Shown: in pieces, positions 8,544-17,442 of the stretch | Numbering within the stretch: the stretch's first letter is position 1 | Layout of the letters: every line of letters starts with the position of its first letter | NCBI RefSeq assembly: GCF_040545335.1 | Contig: NZ_JBEPLU010000001.1 | Span: forward strand, 2,046,001-2,110,000 | Direction: 5' to 3' | From: Phenylobacterium koreense | GTDB lineage: Bacteria; Pseudomonadota; Alphaproteobacteria; Caulobacterales; Caulobacteraceae | DNA length: 64,000 nt | Translations under genes and position numbers: made by a program | The notes under the pieces: generated by a model | The model's input: the letters and a program-made list of their open reading frames with translations, nothing else | The model's database searches: none | Told to the model about the DNA's origin: nothing

Positions 8544-9952
8544 GGGCGATCTCCCAGGCCATGGGTTCCAGGATCATCCGGCACGGCGGCCAGGGCCGAG
8601 CCCGGAGCCCGCGGGGTGGCGGGCGGCGCTTCGTCGGCGCCGGCGACCGGACCCTCGGCGATAAGGCGGAAGATGTAGATCACGCCGGCCGAGAAGATGA
8701 TCGCATAGACGATGAGGAAGCCCAGCAGCGAGGCCGAGACCTGGCCCGGCCCGACCGGCGAGACGCCTTCGGTGGTGCGCATCACGCCGGTGATGACCCA
8801 GGGCTGGCGGCCGACCTCTGCGACGATCCAGCCGGATATGACCGCGAGGAAGCCGGCCGGTCCCATGGCGACGCAGGAGCGGAGGAAGATCGGCGTCCGC
8901 TCCGGCGCGCCGCGCCAGCAGAGCAGCGCGCCCCAGACGCCCAGGGCGATCATCAGCACGCCCAGGCCGACCATGAGGCGGAAGGCCCAGAAAACCACGC
9001 CGACCGGCGGCCGGTCCTGCGGCTCGAAGGCCTTCAGGCCCTGCACCTCCGCATCGACCGAACCGGCGGTGATCCAACTACCGGCGCCGGGGATCGAGAT
9101 CTCCCACTGGTTCTTTTCGGCGACGCGATCGGGCCAGGCGACGATGTGGAAGGCCTGCGCGGCCTTGGTCTCCCAGAAGGCCTCGATGGCCGCCAGCTTG
9201 ACCGGCTGGAAGCGCAGGACGTCCTTGCCGGACACGTCGCCGACCAGCAATTGGAGCGGGGCGACGATGGCCAGCATGCCGATCGCCATGCGCAGGCCGA
9301 TCCGCGATTCCGTCTCCTCGGGACGGCGCAGCAGGCGCCAGGCCGAGGCCGCGCCCACCACCAGGGCGGTGGTCAGGTAGGCCGCCAGCACCATGTGGGC
9401 CAGACGCGCCGGGAAGCTCGGGGAGAAGATCACTTCCAGCCAGCTCGCTGCGAGCAGCCCGCCTTCGGGCGTGCGCTCGAAACCGGCCGGGTACTGCATC
9501 CAGCTATTGGCCGAGATGATCCAGAAGGCCGATATCAGGGTGCCGATCGCCACCAGCAGGGTGGCGGTGAAATGCAGGCCCGGGCCGACCTTCTTCCAGC
9601 CGAACAGCATGATCCCCAGGAAGCTGGCCTCCAGGAAGAAGGCGGTCAGCACCTCGAAGGCCAGCAGCGGCCCGATCACCGGCGCTGCGAGCGCCGAGAA
9701 GGCGCTCCAGTTGGAGCCGAGCTGGTAGCTCATCACCACCCCGGTCACGACCCCCATGCCGAAGGAGATCGCGAAGACCTTCACCCAGAAGAGGTAGAGG
9801 GTCTTGAAGGCCTCGTTCCTGGTGGTCAGCCACAGGCCCTCGAGGACCGCCAGATAGCTCGCCAGGCCGATGGTGAAGCTTGGGAAGATGATGTGGAAGG
9901 CGATCGTGAACGCGAACTGGAGTCGCGAGAGCATCAGGGCGTCGAAATCCAT
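8540..9952 (-). CDS. cydA: Cytochrome bd-type quinol oxidase subunit I (CIO type)
   Basis: This 470-residue subunit I binds hemes b558, b595 and d. The proximal histidine is at residue 20 (AFHIIFPS), a second conserved His lies in RLAHMVLAAYL, and GRQPW is intact. The quinol-binding Q loop is short, which marks the cyanide-insensitive oxidase branch. The ATG at 9952 gives the normal MDFDALMLSRLQF N-terminus; a reading from 10045 adds 31 unrelated residues. It heads a cydA-cydB-DUF2474 operon and is divergent from bfd, with about 200 bases between starts. Such oxidases serve at low oxygen or when heme-copper oxidases are poisoned. Confidence 0.96.
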   Translation of the reverse strand: MDFDALMLSRLQFAFTIAFHIIFPSFTIGLASYLAVLEGLWLTTRNEAFKTLYLFWVKVFAISFGMGVVTGVVMSYQLGSNWSAFSALAAPVIGPLLAFEVLTAFFLEASFLGIMLFGWKKVGPGLHFTATLLVAIGTLISAFWIISANSWMQYPAGFERTPEGGLLAASWLEVIFSPSFPARLAHMVLAAYLTTALVVGAASAWRLLRRPEETESRIGLRMAIGMLAIVAPLQLLVGDVSGKDVLRFQPVKLAAIEAFWETKAAQAFHIVAWPDRVAEKNQWEISIPGAGSWITAGSVDAEVQGLKAFEPQDRPPVGVVFWAFRLMVGLGVLMIALGVWGALLCWRGAPERTPIFLRSCVAMGPAGFLAVISGWIVAEVGRQPWVITGVMRTTEGVSPVGPGQVSASLLGFLIVYAIIFSAGVIYIFRLIAEGPVAGADEAPPATPRAPGSALAAVPDDPGTHGLGDRP

Positions 9953-10084
9953 GCGCAAACCCCAGCATCTGGCGCACAGGCGTTCACGGCGCCTAGGCGC
10001 GGCCCATTCCCGACGAACAACGTGGGAGACCAAGCTTAGGTTCAACTACCTTGACTTGTCAGCAGCGCTCTGACGCCCCACAAT

Positions 10085-10101
10085 TTGCAAATGATTTGCA
10101 A
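10085..10101. promoter_or_regulatory. Fur-type operator, perfect 17-bp palindrome
   Basis: TTGCAAAT-G-ATTTGCAA is an uninterrupted inverted repeat of eight bases around one central G, in the cydA/bfd divergent region, 50 bases before the bfd start. It matches the TGCAAAT/ATTTGCA operator type used by alphaproteobacterial Fur/Mur regulators. Position and the iron function of bfd support Fur control; binding itself is inference. Confidence 0.7.
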
Positions 10102-10150
10102 GTTCGTTCTTATCTGATAAGGAGAAGAGGCGTCATCGAAGAGGCCTGCC

Positions 10151-10336
10151 TTGTACGTCTGTAACTGTAACGGCATCCGCGAGCGTGAGGTCCGCGCCGC
10201 GATCGAGTCCGGCGCCACGCGGCCGGTCGAAGTTTTCCGGGCCTGCGACTCCAAGGTGCAATGCGCCCGCTGCGTCTGCGACATGCGCAAGATGCTCGGG
10301 GAGTACGACGAGGCGATGCGCTACGCCGCCGAATAG
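10151..10336 (+). CDS. bfd: Bacterioferritin-associated ferredoxin
   Basis: This 61-residue [2Fe-2S] protein docks on bacterioferritin and reduces the stored ferric core so that iron can be released. The four cluster cysteines C4, C6, C38 and C41 are at exactly the positions known for Bfd (YVCNCNGI and VQCARCVC). The start is TTG, fixed because the protein must begin directly before YVCNCN; GAGG lies six bases upstream. A Fur-type palindrome lies 50 bases upstream, consistent with induction on iron starvation. bfr follows after 94 bases with its own promoter. Confidence 0.93.
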   Translation: MYVCNCNGIREREVRAAIESGATRPVEVFRACDSKVQCARCVCDMRKMLGEYDEAMRYAAE

Positions 10337-10372
10337 GCCGGGCTCATCAGAAACCACCCGCAAACATAGGCT

Positions 10373-10398
10373 TTGACTTGGCCGGCTCCCGGTAAGAC
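10373..10398 (+). promoter_or_regulatory. Predicted housekeeping promoter of bfr
   Basis: TTGACTT, an 11-base spacer and GGTAAGAC fit the Caulobacter sigma-73 consensus (TTGACGS-N11-GCTANAWC) with two mismatches. It sits 33 bases before the bfr start codon and gives bfr a promoter separate from that of bfd. Confidence 0.55.
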
Positions 10399-10430
10399 CT
10401 TGCTCCGACAACGCAGGCGAGGAGGGTCAT

Positions 10431-10922
10431 ATGCAGGGCGACAAGGCGATCATCCGGCGGCTGAACGCCGTGCTGACCAACGAGCTGACCGCGGTCAACC
10501 AGTACTTCCTGCACGCGCGGATGTACCAGAACTGGGGCTTCGCCCGGCTCGGCAAGATCACCTACGACGAATCCATCGGCGAGATGAACCACGCCGACAA
10601 GCTGATCAAGCGCATCCTGTTCCTTGACGGCCTGCCCAACCTGCAGGACCTGCACAAGCTGAAGATCGGCGAGACCGTGCCGGAATGCCTGGCCGCCGAC
10701 CTCGCCGTGGAAGTCGCCGGCCGCGCCGACCAGATCGCCGGCATCAAGGAGTGCGAGGAGGCGCAGGACTATGTTAGCCGCCAGATCCTGCGCGAGATCC
10801 TGACCGACACCGAGGAACACATCGATTTCCTCGAGACCCAGCTCAGCCTGCTCCGCTCCCTGGGCGAGCCGAACTACCTGCAAAGCGCCCTGGGCGAACT
10901 GGAAGGCGGCGAGGGGCACTGA
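10431..10922 (+). CDS. bfr: Bacterioferritin
   Basis: This 163-residue subunit forms a 24-mer iron-storage cage with a ferroxidase centre in each subunit and heme between subunits. The heme ligand Met52 is in GEMNHADK, and ferroxidase ligands are visible as E18 (NELTAVNQY), E51/H54 and E127/H130 (DTEEHIDFLE). Length is the usual 155-165 residues. GAGGAGGG upstream fixes the ATG at 10431. It pairs functionally with bfd immediately upstream, which mobilises the iron. Confidence 0.97.
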   Translation: MQGDKAIIRRLNAVLTNELTAVNQYFLHARMYQNWGFARLGKITYDESIGEMNHADKLIKRILFLDGLPNLQDLHKLKIGETVPECLAADLAVEVAGRADQIAGIKECEEAQDYVSRQILREILTDTEEHIDFLETQLSLLRSLGEPNYLQSALGELEGGEGH

Positions 10923-11010
10923 ACCCGATCCTCCCCTCTCGCGCGGCGCCTTCCCGGCCGGCCAAAACCCGCTAGGCTCGCCTCAACGATAAAAGAGGGG
11001 GAGGAGCCGA

Positions 11011-12669
11011 ATGGCTGGGACCGTGATCGGCGAGGGCGTCGTCGAGAAGAAGAGCCATGGGCTGGTGATCGGCGCGGCGTCGGCCGGCACGGTCTTCGAA
11101 TGGTACGACTTCTACCTCTACGGCTCGCTGGCGGGCTTCATCACCCAGCACTTCTTCTCAGGGGTCAACGAGACCACCGGCTACATCTTCGCCCTGCTGG
11201 CCTTCGCCGCGGGCTTCGCGGTGCGCCCGTTCGGGGCCCTGGTGTTCGGCCGCCTGGGCGACCTCTGGGGCCGCAAGAACACCTTCCTGGTGACCATGCT
11301 GCTGATGGGGCTCTCCACCTTCTCGGTAGGCCTGCTGCCCGGCTATGGCCAGATCGGCGTGGCCGCGCCCCTGCTGCTCGTCCTCATGCGGCTGATGCAG
11401 GGCCTGGCGCTGGGCGGCGAGTACGGCGGGGCGGCGACCTATGTGGCCGAGCACGCGCCGCCCGGAAGGCGCGGCCTCTACACGAGCTGGATCCAGACCA
11501 CCGCGACCCTGGGCCTGTTCCTGTCGCTGGTGGTGATCCTGGTGGTCCGTTCCATGACCGGCGAGGAGATCTTCAAGGCCTGGGCCTGGCGTATCCCATT
11601 CCTGGTCTCGGCCATTCTGCTGGGGGTCTCGCTGTGGATCCGGCTGCGGTTAAACGAGAGCCCGGTGTTCCAGAAGATGGTCGAGGAGGGGAAGACCTCG
11701 AAGAAGCCCCTGACCGAGTCCTTCGGCGAGTGGTCGAACCTCAAGGTCGTGCTGCTGGCCCTGCTGGGGCTCACCGCCGGCCAGGCGGTGGTCTGGTACA
11801 CCGGCCAGTTCTACGCGCTGTTCTTCCTCGAGAAGATGCTCAAGGTGGATGGGGCGCTGACCAACACCCTGGTCGCCTGGGCGCTGATCCTCGGCACGCC
11901 GTTCTTCGTGGTGTTCGGCTGGCTGTCGGACAAGATCGGCCGCAAGCCGATCATCCTGGCCGGCTGTCTGCTGGCGGTGCTGACCTATTTCCCGATCTTC
12001 AAGGCGCTGACCGCCGCGGCCAATCCGGCCCTGGCCCATGCGGCGGCGGCCGCGCCGGTGGTGGTCGTGGCCGACCGCGCCGACTGCGCCTTCCAGTTCG
12101 ATCCGGTCGGCAAGACCGCCTTCACCAGCTCCTGCGACATCGCCAAGTCGGCCCTGGCCAACGCCGGGATCACCTATAGGAACCAGGCCGCGCCGGTGGG
12201 CTCGACCGCGGTGGTGAGGGTCGGCGAGGTCGAGGTTCCGAGCTTCCGGGGGCAGGGCCTGGCGAAGGCCGATTTCGACGCCCGCAAGGCCGCCTGGACC
12301 AAATCCCTGACCGAGACTCTGCATCAGGCCGGCTATCCGCCCAAGGCCGACCCGGCGCAGGTGAACCGGCCCATGGTGGTGGCCCTGCTGTTCCTGCTGA
12401 TGCTCTACGTGACCATGGTCTACGGCCCGGTGGCCGCGGCGCTGGTCGAGATGTTCCCGGCGCGCATCCGCTACACCTCGATGTCGCTGCCCTACCACAT
12501 CGGCAACGGCTGGTTCGGCGGCTTCCTGCCCACCACCGCCTTCGCCATGGTCGCGGCGACGGGGAACATCTATTCCGGGCTCTGGTATCCGATCGTCATC
12601 GCGGCGGTGACCGTCCTGATCGGCCTGTTCTTCGTGCCGGAGATGCGCGGGGCGAATATCGACGACTAG
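11011..12669 (+). CDS. MFS transporter, metabolite:H+ symporter (MHS) family
   Basis: This 552-residue transporter of the major facilitator superfamily resembles the MHS group (ProP, ShiA, KgtP). Evidence is the N-terminal GTVFEWYDFYLYGSLAGF, the loop 2-3 motif FGRLGDLWGRKNTF, and the RLMQGLALGGEYGGA motif. Between helices near residue 333 and 453 there is an extra hydrophilic stretch of about 110 residues with two cysteines, predicted to face the periplasm; ordinary MHS proteins are about 430-450 residues. The substrate (an organic acid or osmolyte) cannot be named. The stop overlaps the convergent small membrane protein by four bases. Confidence 0.92.
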   Translation: MAGTVIGEGVVEKKSHGLVIGAASAGTVFEWYDFYLYGSLAGFITQHFFSGVNETTGYIFALLAFAAGFAVRPFGALVFGRLGDLWGRKNTFLVTMLLMGLSTFSVGLLPGYGQIGVAAPLLLVLMRLMQGLALGGEYGGAATYVAEHAPPGRRGLYTSWIQTTATLGLFLSLVVILVVRSMTGEEIFKAWAWRIPFLVSAILLGVSLWIRLRLNESPVFQKMVEEGKTSKKPLTESFGEWSNLKVVLLALLGLTAGQAVVWYTGQFYALFFLEKMLKVDGALTNTLVAWALILGTPFFVVFGWLSDKIGRKPIILAGCLLAVLTYFPIFKALTAAANPALAHAAAAAPVVVVADRADCAFQFDPVGKTAFTSSCDIAKSALANAGITYRNQAAPVGSTAVVRVGEVEVPSFRGQGLAKADFDARKAAWTKSLTETLHQAGYPPKADPAQVNRPMVVALLFLLMLYVTMVYGPVAAALVEMFPARIRYTSMSLPYHIGNGWFGGFLPTTAFAMVAATGNIYSGLWYPIVIAAVTVLIGLFFVPEMRGANIDD

Positions 12670-12929
12670 CGCGGCCGCCGCCCGCCGCCCGGCTTGTTCA
12701 CGTCGTAGGGCTCGTCATAGCCGTGGCGCTCCGAATAGAAGGCCAGCCACATCAGCACGCCCGTCAGGCCGCCGACGGCGATGAGTCCGACGATGATGAA
12801 GGGGAGGATGGCGGTCAGCCATTCCCAGCCGCCGCCGAGCCATGAGCTGACATAGTAGCCCCAGCCGGCGAGGGCGGCGAGCAGGGCGAGGATCACCAGG
12901 GCGGCGATCACGGGTAGAGTCCGCTTCAT
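12666..12929 (-). CDS. Small two-helix membrane protein, function unknown
   Basis: This 87-residue protein has one hydrophobic helix at the N-terminus (about residues 5-27) and a second at about 40-65, then a charged tail ending GGGRRPR. I recognise no family. A GC-rich hairpin at 12930-12953 abuts the start codon and contains the only Shine-Dalgarno-like sequence (GGGGG). It lies downstream of fba on the same strand and could be its last operon member or be expressed alone. Codon use resembles its neighbours. Confidence 0.7.
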   Translation of the reverse strand: MKRTLPVIAALVILALLAALAGWGYYVSSWLGGGWEWLTAILPFIIVGLIAVGGLTGVLMWLAFYSERHGYDEPYDVNKPGGGRRPR

Positions 12930-12953
12930 GCCCCCAGCAATCGCGCTGGGGGC
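12930..12953 (-). promoter_or_regulatory. Hairpin covering the ribosome site of the small membrane gene
   Basis: The 9-bp arms GCCCCCAGC/GCTGGGGGC surround a 6-base loop directly before the ATG at 12929. On the coding strand the right arm is the only purine-rich sequence available for ribosome binding, so the stem could limit translation. It could also simply be a weak terminator after fba. Confidence 0.4.
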
Positions 12954-12966
12954 CGAAGGGTTCCCG

Positions 12967-12993
12967 CTGGAGCAGCATCCGGCGCTGCTCCAG
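12967..12993 (-). terminator. Hairpin downstream of fba
   Basis: Perfect 10-bp arms CTGGAGCAGC/GCTGCTCCAG enclose a 7-base loop, 20 bases after the fba stop codon. There is no U-tract behind it, so it may be a rho-dependent pause site or an mRNA-stabilising stem. Confidence 0.5.
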
Positions 12994-13012
12994 TCACTAG
13001 GGAATTAGAGGG

Positions 13013-14098
13013 CTACTCCGCGGCCTGGCGGGAGACGCCGATCTTCGGGGCGAGGTCGCCCTTGGCGTAGAGCTTGGCCATTTCCGACATCGGGATCGGC
13101 TTGATCTTGTGGGCCTGGCCGGCGGTGCCGAACTGCTCGAAGCGCTGGACGCAGACGACGCGCATGGCTTCCTTGGCCGGCTTCAGGTAGCCGCGCGGAT
13201 CGAACTCGCCCGGCTTCTCGACCATGACCTTGCGGATCGCGGCGGTGATGGCCATGCGGTTGTCGGTGTCGATGTTGATCTTGCGCACGCCGTGCTTGAT
13301 GCCGCGCTGGATCTCTTCCACCGGCACGCCCCAGGTCTGGGGCATCTCGCCGCCGTACTGGTTGATGAGGTCCTGCAGGTCCTGCGGCACCGAGGAGGAG
13401 CCGTGCATCACCAGGTGGGTGTTCGGCAGGCGGCGGTGGATCTCTTCGATCACGTTCATCGCCAGCACGTCGCCGTCCGGCTTGCGGGTGAACTTGTAGG
13501 CGCCGTGGCTGGTGCCCATGGCGATGGCCAGGGCGTCGACCTCGGTGGCCTTCACGAACTCGACCGCCTGGTCGGGGTCGGTCAGGAGCTGGTCATGGCC
13601 GAGCTTGCCCTCGAAACCGTGGCCGTCCTCCTTGTCGCCCATGCCGGTTTCGAGGCTGCCCAGCACGCCCAACTCGCCCTCGACAGAGGCGCCGACCCAG
13701 TGGGCCATGTCCACCACGTTGCGGGTGACGCGGACGTTGTAGTCGTAGTCGGCCGGGGTCTTGGCGTCGGCCATCAGCGAACCGTCCATCATCACCGAGG
13801 TGAACCCGTACTGGATCGCCGTGGCGCAGGTGGCTTCGTTGTTGCCGTGGTCCTGGTGCATGCAGATCGGGATGTGCGGATACATTTCCGCCATGGCGTC
13901 GATCAGGTGCTTCAGGACGATGTCGTTGGCGTAGGAGCGGGCGCCGCGCGAGGCCTGCATGATCACCGGCGAATCGGTGGCCTCGGCGGCCTCCATGATC
14001 GCCAGCGCCTGTTCCATGTTGTTGATGTTGAACGCCGGAACGCCGTAGCCCTGCTCGGCCGCGTGATCCAGGAGCTGTCTCAAAGTAACCCGGGCCAT
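13013..14098 (-). CDS. fba: Fructose-bisphosphate aldolase, class II (Calvin subtype)
   Basis: This 361-residue zinc aldolase interconverts fructose 1,6-bisphosphate with dihydroxyacetone phosphate and glyceraldehyde 3-phosphate. It shows the class II motifs [10 protein letters not shown] (zinc His and catalytic Asp), [21 protein letters not shown] and VMHGSSSVP. Length and the long C-terminal extension match the Calvin-type subgroup. The ATG at 14098 ([10 protein letters not shown]) has GGAGGG ahead; a longer reading into pgk is spurious. It follows pgk by 19 bases, so gap, pgk and fba may form a glycolytic unit. Confidence 0.97.
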   Translation of the reverse strand: MARVTLRQLLDHAAEQGYGVPAFNINNMEQALAIMEAAEATDSPVIMQASRGARSYANDIVLKHLIDAMAEMYPHIPICMHQDHGNNEATCATAIQYGFTSVMMDGSLMADAKTPADYDYNVRVTRNVVDMAHWVGASVEGELGVLGSLETGMGDKEDGHGFEGKLGHDQLLTDPDQAVEFVKATEVDALAIAMGTSHGAYKFTRKPDGDVLAMNVIEEIHRRLPNTHLVMHGSSSVPQDLQDLINQYGGEMPQTWGVPVEEIQRGIKHGVRKINIDTDNRMAITAAIRKVMVEKPGEFDPRGYLKPAKEAMRVVCVQRFEQFGTAGQAHKIKPIPMSEMAKLYAKGDLAPKIGVSRQAAE

Positions 14099-14117
14099 GC
14101 CCTGCCCTCCGTAATCT

Positions 14118-15320
14118 TTATTTATTGGCCAGAGCCGCCACGCCGGGCAGCTCCTTGCCTTCCATCCATTCAAGAAACGCGCCGCCCGCCGTGGAGACGA
14201 ACGTGAAATCGTCGGCGCAGGCCGCAGCGTTAAGGGCCGCGACTGTATCACCACCGCCTGCAACGGCCACCAACTTGCCCGTCTTGGCGCGCTCGGCGGC
14301 GTGTTTTGCCGCCGAAACGGTCGCCTTGTCGAAAGGCGGGACTTCGAAAACGCCAAGCGGGCCGTTCCAGATCAGGGTCTTGGAGTCGTCCATGGCGGCG
14401 AGCAGTTCGGCGAGGCTGTTCGGCCCCACGTCGAAGATCTTGTCTTCCGGTCCGAGCTTTTCGGCGCCCGTCAGGTCTAGGGTCCGGGTGGCGACGCCTG
14501 GCTTCAGGTCCGTGGCCACGACCACGTCCTGCGGCAGCAGGATCTTGCAGCCGGCCGCGTCGGCCTTGGCCAGGATCTCGCGGGCGGTGTCGGCCATGTC
14601 CTTCTCGCAGAGCGAGCCGCCGATCTCGTAGCCCTGGGCGAAGCGGAAGGTATTGGCCATGCCGCCGCCGATCGCCAGGTACTGCAGCTTGCCGACCAGG
14701 TTGTTCAGGAGGTCGAGCTTGGTCGAGACCTTGGCGCCGCCGACGATGCCCATCACCGGGCGGACCGGGTTGCCGAGGGCCGCGTCCAGGGCCTCCAGCT
14801 CGCGACGCATCTGCTCACCCGCGTAGGCCGGCAGCAGGCGCGCCAGGCCTTCGGTCGAGGCGTGCGCCCGGTGCGCAGCCGAGAAGGCGTCGTTGACGTA
14901 GATGTCGCCGTTCGCGGCCAGGGCCTTGGCGAAGTCGGAGTCGTTCCTTTCCTCGCCCGCATGGAAGCGGACGTTCTCCAGCAGGATCACGTCGCCGCTC
15001 TTCAGGGCGTCGATCGCCGCCTTGGCGGCGTCGCCGACGCAATCGGCGGCGAAGGCCACCGGGGCGCCGATCAGGGCGCTCAGCGGCGCGACCACCGGCT
15101 GCAGGCTCATCTCCGGCACGACCTTGCCCTTGGGGCGGTCGAAGTGGGCCAGGAGGATCACCTTCGCGCCGCCGGCGCGCAGCTTCTCGATGGTCGGCAG
15201 GGCGGCCTTCAGGCGGGTGTCGTCGCTCACCTTGCCGTCGGCCATGGGCACGTTGAAATCGACGCGGACCAGGGCGCGCTTGCCCGCGAGGTCAGCCGTG
15301 TCGAGGGTCCTGAAGGACAT
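14118..15320 (-). CDS. pgk: Phosphoglycerate kinase
   Basis: This 400-residue kinase transfers phosphate from 1,3-bisphosphoglycerate to ADP. The N-terminal signature [16 protein letters not shown], the [14 protein letters not shown] stretch and the C-terminal [11 protein letters not shown] nucleotide loop are present. The ATG at 15320 fits the family (M-S/T-F-R-T-L); a GTG one codon upstream is equally spaced from GGAG. It lies between gap (95 bases upstream) and fba (19 bases downstream), all leftward. Confidence 0.97.
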   Translation of the reverse strand: MSFRTLDTADLAGKRALVRVDFNVPMADGKVSDDTRLKAALPTIEKLRAGGAKVILLAHFDRPKGKVVPEMSLQPVVAPLSALIGAPVAFAADCVGDAAKAAIDALKSGDVILLENVRFHAGEERNDSDFAKALAANGDIYVNDAFSAAHRAHASTEGLARLLPAYAGEQMRRELEALDAALGNPVRPVMGIVGGAKVSTKLDLLNNLVGKLQYLAIGGGMANTFRFAQGYEIGGSLCEKDMADTAREILAKADAAGCKILLPQDVVVATDLKPGVATRTLDLTGAEKLGPEDKIFDVGPNSLAELLAAMDDSKTLIWNGPLGVFEVPPFDKATVSAAKHAAERAKTGKLVAVAGGGDTVAALNAAACADDFTFVSTAGGAFLEWMEGKELPGVAALANK

Positions 15321-15381
15321 CACATATGTCTCCGCTAACCCCGGCCGGCCGCCGGGGCTGGGTGGATCCGGACAGCGAAAC

Positions 15382-15403
15382 GGGCGCCATTCGCATGGCG
15401 CCC
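15382..15403 (-). terminator. Hairpin between gap and pgk
   Basis: GGGCGCCAT/ATGGCGCCC with a four-base loop follows the gap stop codon by 11 bases. On the minus strand it is followed by only three T residues, so termination would be partial. It may set different levels for gap and pgk-fba. Confidence 0.5.
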
Positions 15404-15414
15404 GCCCCTTAGGC

Positions 15415-16425
15415 TTAGATCAGTTTCGCCAGCGCAATGGCGGTGTCGCTCATGCGGGTCGAGAAGCCCCACTCGTTGTCGTACCAGGAGAGCACGCGGG
15501 CCAGTTGGCCTTCGATCACCTGGGTCTGGGGCAGGGCCACGGTCGAGGACGCGGCGATGTGGTTGAAGTCGATGGAGACCAGCGGATCGTTGGTCACGGC
15601 CAGCACGCCCTTCAGCGGGCCGGCGGCGGCCGCGGCCTTCAGGGCCTCGTTGATCTCGTCCTTGGTGACCGAGCGGCCGGGGACGAACTTCAGGTCGACG
15701 ACCGAGACGTTCGGGGTCGGCACGCGGATCGAGGAGCCGTCCAGCTTGCCGGCCAGTTCCGGCAGCACCAGGCCGACGGCCTTGGCTGCGCCGGTCGAGG
15801 TCGGGATCATCGACATGGCCGCGGCGCGGGCGCGGTAAAGGTCCTTGTGCATGGTGTCCAGAGTCGGCTGGTCACCGGTGTAGGAGTGGATCGTGGTCAT
15901 GTAGCCACGCTCGATGCCGCACAGGTCCTGCAGGACCTTGGCCACCGGGGCCAGGCAGTTGGTGGTGCAGGACGCGTTCGAGATGACCAGGTCGTCCTTG
16001 GTCAGGGTCTCGTGGTTGACGCCGTAGACGATGGTCTTGTCGGCGTTGTCGCAGGGGGCCGAGACGATCACGCGCTTGGCGCCGGCTTCCAGGTGGGCGG
16101 CGGCCTTTTCCTTGGAGGTGAAGAGGCCGGTGCACTCCAGGGCGATATCGACGCCCAGTTCCTTGTGCGGCAGCTCGGCCGGGTTGCGGATGGCCGTGAC
16201 CTTGATCTTGCCCAGGCCCACGTCGATCGTATCGCCGTCGACGGTGACGTTGCCGGGGAAGCGGCCGTGCACGCTGTCGTAGCGCAGCAGGTGAGCGTTG
16301 GTCTCGACCGGGCCGAGGTCGTTGATCGCGACAACCTCGATGTCGCGACGCGCATGCTCGACGATCGAACGCAGGACCAGCCTGCCGATACGGCCGAACC
16401 CATTGATTGCGACGCGAACGGTCAT
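15415..16425 (-). CDS. gap: Glyceraldehyde-3-phosphate dehydrogenase, type I
   Basis: This 336-residue NAD-dependent enzyme oxidises glyceraldehyde 3-phosphate to 1,3-bisphosphoglycerate. The start [15 protein letters not shown] gives the NAD-binding motif; the catalytic Cys is in [12 protein letters not shown] (about residue 152) with the partner His in [22 protein letters not shown] is present near the end. The ATG at 16425 is chosen over a longer reading because of family length. It is divergent from the MliC-type lipoprotein. Confidence 0.97.
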   Translation of the reverse strand: MTVRVAINGFGRIGRLVLRSIVEHARRDIEVVAINDLGPVETNAHLLRYDSVHGRFPGNVTVDGDTIDVGLGKIKVTAIRNPAELPHKELGVDIALECTGLFTSKEKAAAHLEAGAKRVIVSAPCDNADKTIVYGVNHETLTKDDLVISNASCTTNCLAPVAKVLQDLCGIERGYMTTIHSYTGDQPTLDTMHKDLYRARAAAMSMIPTSTGAAKAVGLVLPELAGKLDGSSIRVPTPNVSVVDLKFVPGRSVTKDEINEALKAAAAAGPLKGVLAVTNDPLVSIDFNHIAASSTVALPQTQVIEGQLARVLSWYDNEWGFSTRMSDTAIALAKLI

Positions 16426-16593
16426 CGAGAAACTCCTGAGCCAGTTGATTTGCGGCGGTTTTCTTGAGGCCGCTGGGACGCGAGTCAACCCCTGCAAGCC
16501 TTATTCGCGGCGAAAGCCCACAATAGTCGAATTTGGGGAACAGAAAACCGCGCCAGGCGTTGCGCTGGACCTGGGCTATAGAAGGATCGGCGC

Positions 16594-17442
16594 GTGGCGA
16601 AGCATCGCGTGACTGCGGCTGCTCTTGGGTTGGCTGCGTTTGCTCTCGCAGCGTGCGGACGGGGTGGCGAGCAGCAGGCCAAGGCGCCTGAGGCGCCGCC
16701 CGCCAAGGCCGCTCCCGTCACCACCTATGTCTGCGACGACGGCCGCACCGTGCGCGCCAGCTATCCGGACACCGAAACCGCCATCGTCGAGATCGACGGG
16801 CGCTCGCGCACCCTGAGGATCGCCATCTCCGCCAGCGGCGCCCGCTACACCGGCGACGGCTTCCAGTGGTGGACCAAGGGCATGGACCAGGCCCAGCTCA
16901 GCCCGCTGGCCGCCGGCGAAGATATCGCCACCGCGCCGGGGGTGAACTGCAGGGCGCCGGAAGCTGCGGCCGCGGCCGACGAGCCTGTCTCGCCGCCGGC
17001 GCCGGGCTCGCCCGGCGGCCTGCCCGACGACCGCACCCCGATCTCCGAAGCGCCGTTCACGCCGGAGAGCGCCCAGGGCGCGGGCAATGTGGTCCAGACC
17101 TATTTCGCCCTGATCGGCGCCGGGAAATACGCCGACGCCTGGAAGCTCTGGAGCGACGGCGGCAAGGCCAGCGGCATGACCGCCGAGGCCTTCGCGGCCA
17201 GCTTCGACAGGTACGCCAGCTACAACGCCCAGATCGGCGCGCCTGGCCGGATCGAGGGCGCGGCCGGTTCGCTCTATGTCGAGGTGCCGGTGGTGATCTA
17301 TGGCCGGCTGAAGACCGGCGAGGAAGTCCACATGAACGGACCGGTGCGCCTGCGCCGGGTCAACGACGTGCCCGGCTCGACCGAAGAACAGCGCCGCTGG
17401 CATATCGCCGAGACGGCGTTCAAGCCCTCGCCGAAGAGCTAG
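16594..17442 (+). CDS. Lipoprotein with MliC (lysozyme inhibitor) domain and NTF2-like C-terminal region
   Basis: This 282-residue protein begins with a lipoprotein signal whose lipobox is LAAC (Cys21), so it should be lipidated and held in the periplasm. Residues about 42-110 match the MliC fold: [25 protein letters not shown] and [11 protein letters not shown], the family that inhibits C-type lysozyme. A Pro/Ala linker follows, then about 120 residues ([19 protein letters not shown]...) that look like an NTF2-type cone domain. Ordinary MliC proteins are about 100 residues. The GTG start gives the Lys/His/Arg-containing n-region. The stop overlaps purT by four bases. Confidence 0.8.
   Translation: MAKHRVTAAALGLAAFALAACGRGGEQQAKAPEAPPAKAAPVTTYVCDDGRTVRASYPDTETAIVEIDGRSRTLRIAISASGARYTGDGFQWWTKGMDQAQLSPLAAGEDIATAPGVNCRAPEAAAAADEPVSPPAPGSPGGLPDDRTPISEAPFTPESAQGAGNVVQTYFALIGAGKYADAWKLWSDGGKASGMTAEAFAASFDRYASYNAQIGAPGRIEGAAGSLYVEVPVVIYGRLKTGEEVHMNGPVRLRRVNDVPGSTEEQRRWHIAETAFKPSPKS

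Noticed and set aside
10051..10062. TTGAC-TT-GTCAG as an FNR/FixK box before cydA
   Set aside because: The half-sites are separated by two bases instead of four, so the FNR-family spacing is wrong. It remains a plain short palindrome.
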